Assembly (NCBI GenBank): GCA_018969885.1
Contig: JAGWXN010000222.1
Location: forward strand, 1-5,568
Reading direction: 5' to 3'
From: Betaproteobacteria bacterium
GTDB lineage: Bacteria > Pseudomonadota > Gammaproteobacteria > Burkholderiales > Burkholderiaceae
Length of the DNA stretch: 5,568 bases
How positions within the stretch are numbered: position 1 is the stretch's first letter; each line of letters starts with the position of its first letter. A model generated the notes under the pieces. That model was not told where the DNA came from. It did not search any database and saw only the letters and a list, made by a program, of their open reading frames with translations. Of this stretch, positions 1 through 5,568 are shown piece by piece. The position numbers and the translations under genes were made by a program.

Positions 1-1005
1 GCCGGTCTCGACGTGATCAACAACGGCGAGCAGCAGCGCGAGGGCTTTTTCCTTTACGTCCAGCACCGGATGTCGGGCTTTGGCGGCAGCTGGAAACGCT
101 GGACCCGCGCCGATGTCGAGCGCTATCCCGCCTTCCGGCAGATGATGGACGAGCAGAACCGCGGGCGGACTGCGGTGAGCAATTTCGCGCCGCCACGGGT
201 GGTCAGTGAAGTCCGTTACATCGACCCTGCCGTTGCCTCAGTGGAGGCGAGCGATTTTGCCCAGGCGCTTCGGGGCCGCGACACGGGCTATGTCGAAGCC
301 TTCCTCACAGCGCCCTCGCCCGGGATCATTGCAGCGGCCTGTCGCAATGAGCACTACGACAGCGAACGCGCCTACCTGCGGGCGTTGGGCGAGGCGCTGC
401 GCCACGAATACGAGGCGATCGTCAACGCAGGCTTTGTGCTGCAACTCGACTGTCCCGACCTCGCGCTGGAACACCATGTGTCGTTTCACGAGGCCGGCGA
501 AGCGCGTTTCCTGCAGTTCGTCGAGCTCGTTGTTGAAACGCTCAATGATGCGATCCGCAACATCCCGCCCGATCGGGTTCGCATGCATGTTTGCTGGGGC
601 AACTACGAAGGTCCTCACGACTGCGATGTGCCGCTTGAGCTCATCTGGCCTGTCATTCGTGAGACCCGCGTGGGCGGCTTCGTGCTGCCGTTTGCCAATG
701 CCCGTCATGCTCATGAGATGCGTGTTTTGAAGCGAATGCCGCTCAAGGACGATCAGGTGATCGTGGCCGGTGTGATCGACGTGCTCACCAATTTCATCGA
801 GCACCCCGAGGTGATCGCCGACCGGCTTGAGCAGATGAGCGGCTTCGTACGCGGCCCCGAGCAGGTCATGGCGGGCACTGACTGCGGCTTTGACACGTCG
901 GCAGGCATGGGGCGAGTCGCCTCTGACGTGGTGTGGGCGAAGCTGCGCGCGCTGACCGAAGGCGCACGGCTCGCGAGCATGCGCCTCTATCCCCACGCGG
1001 GTTGA
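1..1005 (+). CDS. MetE-like cobalamin-independent methionine synthase C-terminal (catalytic) domain protein, 5' partial
   Basis: The frame is open from base 1 and reads AGLDVINNGEQQREGF, an internal motif of this family, so the GTG at 13 is not the real start; I estimate that some 40 N-terminal residues lie outside the window. The visible 334 residues match the stand-alone MetE catalytic-domain family (COG0620), a TIM-barrel enzyme that uses zinc to activate a thiol for alkyl transfer. Zinc ligands expected from MetE can be placed: the His-x-Cys pair in MHVCWGN (codons at 586-588 and 592-594) and a late Cys in GTDCGFDT (883-885). A Glu at 715-717 is a possible fourth ligand. LQLDCPDLAL (about 433-462) is another family signature. 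Full MetE is about 750 residues with an N-terminal duplicate domain, which seems absent here. The acceptor and donor are unknown; methionine synthesis from methyl-folate is not assured, because relatives include epoxyalkane:coenzyme M transferase. The stop is a TGA that abuts or overlaps tctB, suggesting a shared transcript. Family is confident, exact reaction is not. Confidence 0.87.
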   Translation, partial: AGLDVINNGEQQREGFFLYVQHRMSGFGGSWKRWTRADVERYPAFRQMMDEQNRGRTAVSNFAPPRVVSEVRYIDPAVASVEASDFAQALRGRDTGYVEAFLTAPSPGIIAAACRNEHYDSERAYLRALGEALRHEYEAIVNAGFVLQLDCPDLALEHHVSFHEAGEARFLQFVELVVETLNDAIRNIPPDRVRMHVCWGNYEGPHDCDVPLELIWPVIRETRVGGFVLPFANARHAHEMRVLKRMPLKDDQVIVAGVIDVLTNFIEHPEVIADRLEQMSGFVRGPEQVMAGTDCGFDTSAGMGRVASDVVWAKLRALTEGARLASMRLYPHAG

Positions 1006-1454
1006 ACCCAACCGTGGTCGAACGCCTTCTCAACCTGTTCTGGATCCTGCTGGGTAGCGGCGGTGCCTGGCATTCATGGACGCTGGGGCTACGCGGTCCA
1101 TCAGGGCCGGAGAGCGGACTGTTCCCGTTCATCGCCTCCTGCGCAATTGCCTGTCTGGGCCTTACGCTGATGTCGGCCCGGGGCAGCGCCACAAGGGATC
1201 CGCAGTGGCCCGACGCGAGCTCGGGGCTTCGCGCGGCGGGTGTTGCACTAGGCATCGCACTGATGGCTTTCGGGATGGACCGCATCGGCTTTGTGGCGGC
1301 TGCTGCCATGGCCATGCCAGTCCTGCTACGAACCATCGACCGGGCCTCCTGGCTCGAAACGGTGCTGCTCACCATCGGGTCGATCGCCGCCATTGTCCTC
1401 ATCTTCGGCCGACTGCTCGGCATGCCGCTGCCGCGCGGCCCCTGGGGCTGGTAA
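1002..1454 (+). CDS. tctB: TTT-family transporter small membrane subunit, TctB
   Basis: This is the small integral-membrane subunit of a tripartite tricarboxylate transporter, which pairs with TctA in the inner membrane; its precise role in the family is poorly understood. With the chosen start it has 150 residues, normal for TctB. Hydrophobic stretches lie near residues 9-28, 42-58, 76-92, 95-109 and 119-140. Family-type features are the GPESGLFPF turn before the second segment (35-43) and the C-terminal LGMPLPRGPWG (139-149). The frame stays open upstream to a GTG at 933, but that start would add 23 charged, arginine-rich residues lying inside the upstream gene. TTG at 1002, overlapping the upstream TGA as TTGA, fits coupled translation; GTG at 1014 is an equally reasonable choice. 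None has a clear ribosome binding site. Identity rests on the hydrophobic pattern, these motifs, and the position directly before tctA and tctC. Start uncertain, family confident. Confidence 0.82.
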   Translation: MNPTVVERLLNLFWILLGSGGAWHSWTLGLRGPSGPESGLFPFIASCAIACLGLTLMSARGSATRDPQWPDASSGLRAAGVALGIALMAFGMDRIGFVAAAAMAMPVLLRTIDRASWLETVLLTIGSIAAIVLIFGRLLGMPLPRGPWGW

Positions 1455-1460
1455 ACCACC

Positions 1461-2951
1461 ATGGACGCACTCTCGGGTCTTGCCATGGGGTTCAGCGTCA
1501 TGCTGACGCCGGCTAACCTCTACTACTGCTTTCTGGGGAGCCTGATCGGCACGATGGTCGGTGTGCTGCCGGGGCTTGGTCCGCTTGCGGCGCTTGCGCT
1601 GCTCTTGCCGGTCACCTTCACGCTGAGCCCGATCGCTGGGCTGGCCATGCTTGCCGCCATTTTCTACGGCGCAATGTATGGCGGCTCCACCACCTCAATC
1701 CTGGTCAACATCCCGGGCGAGGCGGCCTCGGTCATCACCTGTCTCGATGGCCATCAGATGGCGCTAAAGGGGCGCGCCGGCGCGGCACTCGGCATGGCGG
1801 CGCTTGGCTCATTCATCGCAGGCACGCTCAGCCTGGTCGTGCTCACTTTTTTCGCCCCCGCACTGGCTGCCATCGCCATCCGCTTCGGCCCCCCCGAAAA
1901 TTTCGGTCTGATGGCGCTGGGGCTCGTCTGCACGCTCTTCATGATCACGGGCTCGAAGCTGAAGGGCCTGCTCATGATCGCGCTCGGGTTTCTGCTGTCC
2001 TCCGTTGGCATGGACATGGTGAACGGCAATGAGCGTTTCACCTTCGGCATCACCAACCTCACCGCCGGCGTTGAACTGCTCGCGGTGGTGATCGGGCTCT
2101 TTGGCATCAGCGAAATTCTGCTGAACGTCGAACGAATCGTGCAGAACACGCTGGTCGCGGAGCGCATCCGAAAGCTGCTGCCAACCTGGGCCGACTGGAA
2201 GGCGTCTTTTGCGCCCATCCTGCGCGGCAGTGGCCTGGGTTTCATCCTGGGCATCATTCCGGGCGGCGGCCCCATCACCGCATCGTTCATGTCTTACGCC
2301 ATGGAGCGACGCATCGCACGCGAGCCTGAGCGCTTCGGCAAAGGCGCAATCGAGGGCGTGGCAGGACCGGAGTCCGCCAATAACGCGGCGGTGGCGGGCA
2401 GCATGATTCCGCTGCTGTCGCTTGGCATTCCCAGTAACCCCATCACCGCGCTGCTCCTGGGCGCGCTCATCATCCAGGGCATTCAGCCCGGACCGCTCTT
2501 CATCAGCCAGCGCCCCGACCTGTTCTGGGGGGTGGTGGCGGCCATGTACATCGGTAATGTGATGCTGCTCGTCCTCAATCTGCCGCTGATCGGGCTCTGG
2601 GTGCAGATGCTGCGCATTCCCTACCGGTTCCTGTTTCCGATCATCGTGCTGCTTGCCATGGTCGGCACCTATTCCGCCAACAAGAATGTGTTCGACATCT
2701 GGGTGATGCTGGGATTCGGCGTATTGGGCTGGCTGCTGCGCAAGCTCGAATACGACATCGCCCCCTTCGTGCTCGCCTTTGTGCTGGCACCGCTTCTGGA
2801 ACAGTCGCTCCGTCAGTCGATGACGATGTCGGTCGATGGTGCGATGATCCTTTTCCAGCGACCGGTAAGCGCCGGACTGGTCGCCGCCAGCATTCTCTTG
2901 CTGGTGCTCATGGTGATTCGGCAGTTCAAGACCAAGCGAGGAGACTCATGA
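1461..2951 (+). CDS. tctA: TTT-family transporter large membrane subunit, TctA
   Basis: This is the large polytopic membrane subunit that forms the transport path of a tripartite tricarboxylate transporter, a secondary carrier energised by an ion gradient. Its 496 residues match the usual length of about 500. The two homologous halves of the family are visible: GVLPGLGPL (34-42) followed by YGGSTTSILVNIPGEAAS (73-90) in the first half, and GIIPGGGPI (264-272) followed by the AGSMIPLLSLGIPSNPITA region (312-330) in the second. The family block GALIIQGIQPGPLF (334-347) follows. About ten or more hydrophobic segments can be seen, with a basic cytoplasmic-looking loop at 224-247. The start ATG lies 6 bases after the tctB stop with no purine-rich site, so translation is probably coupled to tctB; an in-frame ATG at 1485 is less likely. 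The stop overlaps the tctC start. The IPSNP version of the second signature, in place of the commoner IPGS, places it in a TctA subgroup, but this does not reveal the substrate. Confidence 0.95.
   Translation: MDALSGLAMGFSVMLTPANLYYCFLGSLIGTMVGVLPGLGPLAALALLLPVTFTLSPIAGLAMLAAIFYGAMYGGSTTSILVNIPGEAASVITCLDGHQMALKGRAGAALGMAALGSFIAGTLSLVVLTFFAPALAAIAIRFGPPENFGLMALGLVCTLFMITGSKLKGLLMIALGFLLSSVGMDMVNGNERFTFGITNLTAGVELLAVVIGLFGISEILLNVERIVQNTLVAERIRKLLPTWADWKASFAPILRGSGLGFILGIIPGGGPITASFMSYAMERRIAREPERFGKGAIEGVAGPESANNAAVAGSMIPLLSLGIPSNPITALLLGALIIQGIQPGPLFISQRPDLFWGVVAAMYIGNVMLLVLNLPLIGLWVQMLRIPYRFLFPIIVLLAMVGTYSANKNVFDIWVMLGFGVLGWLLRKLEYDIAPFVLAFVLAPLLEQSLRQSMTMSVDGAMILFQRPVSAGLVAASILLLVLMVIRQFKTKRGDS
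2938..2943 (+). promoter_or_regulatory. Ribosome binding site of tctC inside the tctA end
   Basis: GAGGAG lies 4 bases before the ATG at 2948, within the last codons of tctA. It is the clearest Shine-Dalgarno sequence of the transporter genes and supports this start. The strong site fits the need for excess binding protein relative to the membrane subunits, which is inference. Confidence 0.75.
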
Positions 2952-3958
2952 AACGTCATTCCCTGAAAGTGCTGGCCGGCCTCCTGCTGTCAGCAGGGCT
3001 CACAACCCCGGCGCTCGCAGCTGATCCGGCGGTGGCCAAGTTGAAGCCCAAGGATTTCCCCAACCAGCCGATCGAATACACCGTGGTGTATCCGGCCGGT
3101 GGCGGCATGGACGTCACCGCGCGGCTGCTCGCGAAGTACGTCGAGAAGGTCAGCGGCGACAAGGTGCTCGTGAACAACCGTACCGGCGGTGGCGGCATGG
3201 TAGGCCACACCTTCCTCGCCACGCAGGCCAAGAACGACGGCTACACCGTGGGCATTGTGGCGAACCTGCTATGGGGCGATGCGATTCTTCGCGCCCAGGG
3301 CAAATGGTCCCTCGCCGACCTCGAGCCCATCGGCTACATCAACAGCGACGCACTCATCTGGCTGGTGCAAGGTGATGGCGCCCTGAAAGGCAAGTCGCTC
3401 AAGGAGATCATGCAGATCGCCAAGGACAAGCCCAACACCATCCGGATTGCCACCGTGCCTGGCACGATGTGGGAATACCTGGTGGAGCAGCTCGAGGCGA
3501 ACACCGGCGCCAAGTTCCTGCGCGTGCCCTTCCAGGGTGGCGGCGCGGGCATCAACGCCCTCGCGGGCGGCAATGTCGATCTGGCCCAGGGCTTTGTCGC
3601 TGAATTCCGTGGCCTCGCAGAGGCGGGCAAAGTAGCGCCCGTAGCGGTCGCAGCCAATGCGCGGCTGCCGCACATGAGCAACCTTCCCACCTTCAATGAG
3701 CAGCTGGGCGCCAAGGAGTACACCTGGCAGGTGGTGCGCTATGCGGTGGTGCCCAAGGGTACGGCCGCCGATCGCAAGGCCTATCTGAGTGCAGCCATCA
3801 GCACCGCGATGAAAGACACCGAGCTGATCGCCGAGTATTCCAAGGCCGGCGTCTTTTTCGATGAAGCGCTCAGTAAATCGACCGATGTTGCACGCGACAT
3901 TAACGCGTACGCAGAGTCCGAGCGCGCGTTCTACCTCAAGACCGGCCGGGTGAAGTAA
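2948..3958 (+). CDS. tctC: TTT-family periplasmic substrate-binding protein, TctC (Bug family)
   Basis: This is the extracytoplasmic solute receptor of the transporter; it captures the substrate in the periplasm and hands it to TctA/TctB. It has 336 residues, close to the family norm of about 320-330. Residues 1-24 form a Sec signal peptide: basic MKRHSLK, a hydrophobic core, then a predicted cut after ALA (22-24). The mature part opens with the Bug signature PIEYTVVYPAGGGMDVTARL (41-60), where the glycine loop and Asp55 lie at the expected ligand site. NNRTGGGGMVG (76-86) and DGYTVGIV (97-104) follow, and the second-domain block is VPFQGGGAGINALAGGNVDL (193-212). Known Bug proteins bind diverse carboxylated molecules (citrate, amino acids, nicotinate, dicarboxylates), so the tricarboxylate name does not fix the ligand. 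The ATGA overlap with tctA and the strong binding site at 2938 fix the start. Unlike the many orphan Bug genes, this one sits with its membrane partners, so it is probably their cognate receptor. Confidence 0.94.
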   Translation: MKRHSLKVLAGLLLSAGLTTPALAADPAVAKLKPKDFPNQPIEYTVVYPAGGGMDVTARLLAKYVEKVSGDKVLVNNRTGGGGMVGHTFLATQAKNDGYTVGIVANLLWGDAILRAQGKWSLADLEPIGYINSDALIWLVQGDGALKGKSLKEIMQIAKDKPNTIRIATVPGTMWEYLVEQLEANTGAKFLRVPFQGGGAGINALAGGNVDLAQGFVAEFRGLAEAGKVAPVAVAANARLPHMSNLPTFNEQLGAKEYTWQVVRYAVVPKGTAADRKAYLSAAISTAMKDTELIAEYSKAGVFFDEALSKSTDVARDINAYAESERAFYLKTGRVK

Positions 3959-3964
3959 ACCGGC

Positions 3965-4004
3965 GCGCAGCCGGCCTCGCAAGACTTGCTTGCGCCGGCT
4001 GCGC
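3965..4004 (+). terminator. GC-rich hairpin between tctC and bktB, possible transcription terminator
   Basis: Arms at 3965-3975 (GCGCAGCCGGC) and 3994-4004 (GCCGGCTGCGC) are perfect 11-base inverted complements. Inside them GCAAG (3979-3983) can pair with CTTGC (3989-3993) around a 5-base loop, leaving a 3-base bulge on the left. The hairpin begins 7 bases after the tctC stop, the expected place for a terminator. No run of T follows; the sequence after it is TAGCATCTCGGGTTTG. It may therefore be a weak or Rho-assisted terminator, an mRNA 3'-end stabiliser, or an attenuator before bktB. The structure is seen directly; its role is inferred. Confidence 0.55.
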
Positions 4005-4025
4005 TAGCATCTCGGGTTTGTCTAC

Positions 4026-4031
4026 AGGGAG
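4026..4031 (+). promoter_or_regulatory. Ribosome binding site of bktB
   Basis: AGGGAG lies 7 bases before the ATG at 4039. It decides the start: the frame is open further upstream to a TTG at 4018, but that codon would put this site inside the coding region and add seven residues (MSTGRCV) absent from the thiolase N-terminus as I know it. Confidence 0.75.
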
Positions 4032-4038
4032 ATGCGTC

Positions 4039-5223
4039 ATGACTCGTGAAGTGGTTGTGGTGAGCGGGGTTCGTACCGCCATTGGCACATTCGGCGGCAG
4101 CCTCAAGGATCAAACCCCCACCCAGCTCGGCGCAGCCGTGCTGCGGGAAGCCTGCCGGCGGGCCTCGTTGGGCGCCGACGACGTGCACCATGTGGTGTTC
4201 GGGCACGTGCTGAATACTGAACCGCGCGACATGTACCTCGCGCGGGTGGCCACCATCGAGGGCGGCCTTTCGAAAGATACGCCGGCGCTTACGCTCAACC
4301 GTCTGTGCGGCTCAGGCCTGCAGGCGATCGTGAGCGCGGCGCAAACCATCATGCTGGGTGACGCGGATGTCGCGATCGGCGGCGGCGCCGAAGTCATGAG
4401 CCGCGGGCCGTTTATCCTGCCCACTGCACGCTGGGGCCAGCGCATGGGCGACGGACAGCTGCTCGACATGATGACCGGCGCTCTCCACGACCCGTTCGGT
4501 CGCATCCACATGGGTGTCACCGCCGAGAACGTGGCTAAGCAGTGGCAGATCAGCCGCGAAGACCAGGATGCGCTCGCCGTCGAAAGCCATCGGCGTGCGG
4601 CCCATGCGGTCAAGAGTGGTTACTTCCGCGAACAGATCCTCGATGTCGAGCTCAAATCGCGTAAAGGCCCGGTCATGTTCAACGCCGACGAACACGTCCG
4701 CGCCGACGCATCGATTGAGGATATGGCGAAGTTGAAGCCCGTGTTCCAGCGCGAAAACGGCACGGTCACCGCGGGTAATGCCTCGGGCATCAATGACGGC
4801 GCAGGCGCAGTCGTGCTCATGGAGCGACGCACCGCCGAGCTCCGCGGCCTGAAGCCGCTTGCACGATTGGTGTCCTACGCGCACGCAGGCGTCGACCCCG
4901 CCGTCATGGGCATCGGCCCGGTGCCGGCCTCGCGCAAGGCGCTCGATCGTGCGGGGCTACGCACCACCGACCTCGATGTCATCGAGGCGAACGAAGCGTT
5001 CGCCGCGCAGGCCCTGGCCGTCACGCGCCAACTCGATCTCGATCCGGCCAAGGTCAATCCCAATGGCTCTGGCATTTCGCTCGGTCATCCTATCGGAGCC
5101 ACCGGGGCGGTCATCACGGTGAAGGCGCTCTACGAACTGCAGCGCATTCAGGGTCGATACGCGCTGGTCACCATGTGCATCGGCGGTGGCCAGGGCATCG
5201 CTGCGGTCTTCGAGCGGGTCTGA
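4039..5223 (+). CDS. bktB: Beta-ketothiolase / acetyl-CoA C-acyltransferase, BktB-type
   Basis: This cytoplasmic thiolase catalyses reversible condensation of two acyl-CoA molecules to a 3-ketoacyl-CoA plus CoA; in reverse it cleaves 3-ketoacyl-CoA in beta-oxidation. The 394 residues match the thiolase norm. The nucleophilic Cys90 lies in NRLCGSGLQAIVSAA (87-101), NEAFAAQ is at 318-324, His350 is in GHPIGATG (349-356), and the acid/base Cys380 is in MCIGGGQG (379-386). All catalytic residues are intact. The N-terminus MTREVVVVSGVRTAIGTFGG, the EPRDMYL segment (61-67) and NPNGSGISLGHP (340-351) are very like BktB of Cupriavidus necator as I recall it. That enzyme accepts longer acyl-CoAs than PhaA and makes 3-ketovaleryl-CoA for copolymer polyhydroxyalkanoate. 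No phaB or phaC is visible here, so a role in fatty or aromatic acid breakdown is equally possible. It follows a hairpin and precedes a kinase-like gene by 7 bases. Family very sure; substrate range inferred. Confidence 0.93.
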   Translation: MTREVVVVSGVRTAIGTFGGSLKDQTPTQLGAAVLREACRRASLGADDVHHVVFGHVLNTEPRDMYLARVATIEGGLSKDTPALTLNRLCGSGLQAIVSAAQTIMLGDADVAIGGGAEVMSRGPFILPTARWGQRMGDGQLLDMMTGALHDPFGRIHMGVTAENVAKQWQISREDQDALAVESHRRAAHAVKSGYFREQILDVELKSRKGPVMFNADEHVRADASIEDMAKLKPVFQRENGTVTAGNASGINDGAGAVVLMERRTAELRGLKPLARLVSYAHAGVDPAVMGIGPVPASRKALDRAGLRTTDLDVIEANEAFAAQALAVTRQLDLDPAKVNPNGSGISLGHPIGATGAVITVKALYELQRIQGRYALVTMCIGGGQGIAAVFERV

Positions 5224-5230
5224 TCGAACG

Positions 5231-5568
5231 ATGGCGGGCAGCGATCCTCTGACGCAGCCCGCTGCCGAGCTCACTGCCGCGCTCATCCGCCTGGGTCTGC
5301 TCAGGGCGGGTGAGCCGGTCACGCTCGCGCCGCTCGCCGGGGGCGTGTCCTCCGACATCTGGCGCGTCGACCTGCCCTCGGGCCCCGTATGTGTCAAGCG
5401 CGCACTCCCGCGGCTCAAGGTCAGTCAGGTCTGGGAAGCGCCGGTGGAGCGCAACCGCTACGAGTTCCTGTGGCTGCAGACGGTATCCGCCATCGAGCCC
5501 CGGTGGGTGCCCGCCCTGATCGCAGACAGCGCAGCCGATCAGCTGTTCGTCATGGACTACCTCGAGCC
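5231..5568 (+). CDS. Aminoglycoside/choline kinase-like phosphotransferase (APH family), 3' partial
   Basis: The frame opens at ATG 5231 and stays open to the right edge, giving 112 residues of an unfinished protein. It resembles the N-lobe of APH-family small-molecule kinases (PF01636): a glycine-containing loop LAGGVSSDIWRVDLP (35-49), a beta-strand lysine in VCVKRAL (Lys56, the expected ATP-phosphate contact), a helix with Glu73 and Glu78 in PVERNRYEFL, and a hinge-like LFVMDYLE (105-112). The catalytic HGD and metal-binding DxD motifs would lie beyond the window, so activity cannot be judged. Substrate unknown: this superfamily phosphorylates aminoglycosides, choline, methylthioribose, homoserine and others, and many members are chromosomal metabolic enzymes, so a resistance function should not be assumed. 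It starts 7 bases after the bktB stop with no strong ribosome binding site, suggesting co-transcription and perhaps coupled translation. Placement in the family is from visible motifs only. Confidence 0.78.
   Translation, partial: MAGSDPLTQPAAELTAALIRLGLLRAGEPVTLAPLAGGVSSDIWRVDLPSGPVCVKRALPRLKVSQVWEAPVERNRYEFLWLQTVSAIEPRWVPALIADSAADQLFVMDYLE

Noticed and set aside
933..1001. N-terminal extension of tctB from GTG 933
   Set aside because: It would add 23 residues rich in Arg and Ala, lying wholly within the upstream gene, before the first membrane segment, and this is not typical of TctB.
238..1011. A 257-codon open frame on the minus strand opposite the MetE-like gene
   Set aside because: Long antisense frames are common in high-GC coding DNA. 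Its protein is rich in His, Arg and Ala with no recognisable motif, while the plus strand carries clear family signatures.
3269..3982. A 237-codon open frame on the minus strand opposite tctC
   Set aside because: It is a shadow of the tctC codon pattern, has no recognisable domain, and starts within the intergenic hairpin region without a binding site.
4005..4010. TAGCAT as a possible -10 promoter element for bktB
   Set aside because: No acceptable -35 element lies 16-18 bases upstream; TTGCTT at 3986-3991 is only 13 bases away and inside the hairpin. Evidence is too weak to call a promoter.
4018..4038. TTG 4018 as the start of the thiolase
   Set aside because: The ribosome binding site at 4026-4031 and the conserved MTREVVVVSG N-terminus both support ATG 4039.
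5231..5568. Antibiotic resistance gene (aminoglycoside phosphotransferase)
   Set aside because: Only the general kinase N-lobe is visible, the context is metabolic, and no mobile element is nearby; most such chromosomal members have other substrates.

Overview
The window is high-GC, tightly packed, single-strand DNA. It carries five complete or near-complete genes and a sixth cut by the right edge, all on the + strand. Two things suggest a betaproteobacterium, probably of the order Burkholderiales: a complete tripartite tricarboxylate transporter (TTT) with a Bug-type binding protein, a family greatly expanded there, and a thiolase closely resembling BktB of Cupriavidus as I remember it. This placement is inference; no rRNA or other phylogenetic marker is present.

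Left block (1-3958): a MetE-like zinc methyltransferase, cut by the left edge, is followed with almost no spacing by the TTT genes in the order tctB (small membrane subunit), tctA (large membrane subunit), tctC (periplasmic binding protein). The junctions are overlapping or nearly so: TTGA at 1002-1005 if the TTG start of tctB is right, 6 bases between tctB and tctA, and ATGA at 2948-2951 between tctA and tctC. This looks like one transcript. TctC would bind a small, probably carboxylated compound in the periplasm and deliver it to TctA/TctB. The methyltransferase-like enzyme may act on the imported compound or a derivative of it. The substrate cannot be read from the sequence.

Middle (3959-4038): an 80-base gap, the only real intergenic space, holds a strong GC-rich hairpin and then the ribosome binding site of the next gene. 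It probably separates two transcription units, although no clear U-tract or promoter is visible.

Right block (4039-5568): bktB, a broad-specificity beta-ketothiolase with its catalytic residues intact, is followed after 7 bases by the start of an aminoglycoside/choline-kinase-like phosphotransferase that runs off the window. They are probably co-transcribed.

I see no mobile element, CRISPR array, tRNA or rRNA gene, and no frameshifted gene. The content is ordinary metabolic and transport DNA. The least explained points are the pairing of a MetE-core enzyme with a TTT importer and the pairing of a thiolase with an APH-like kinase.
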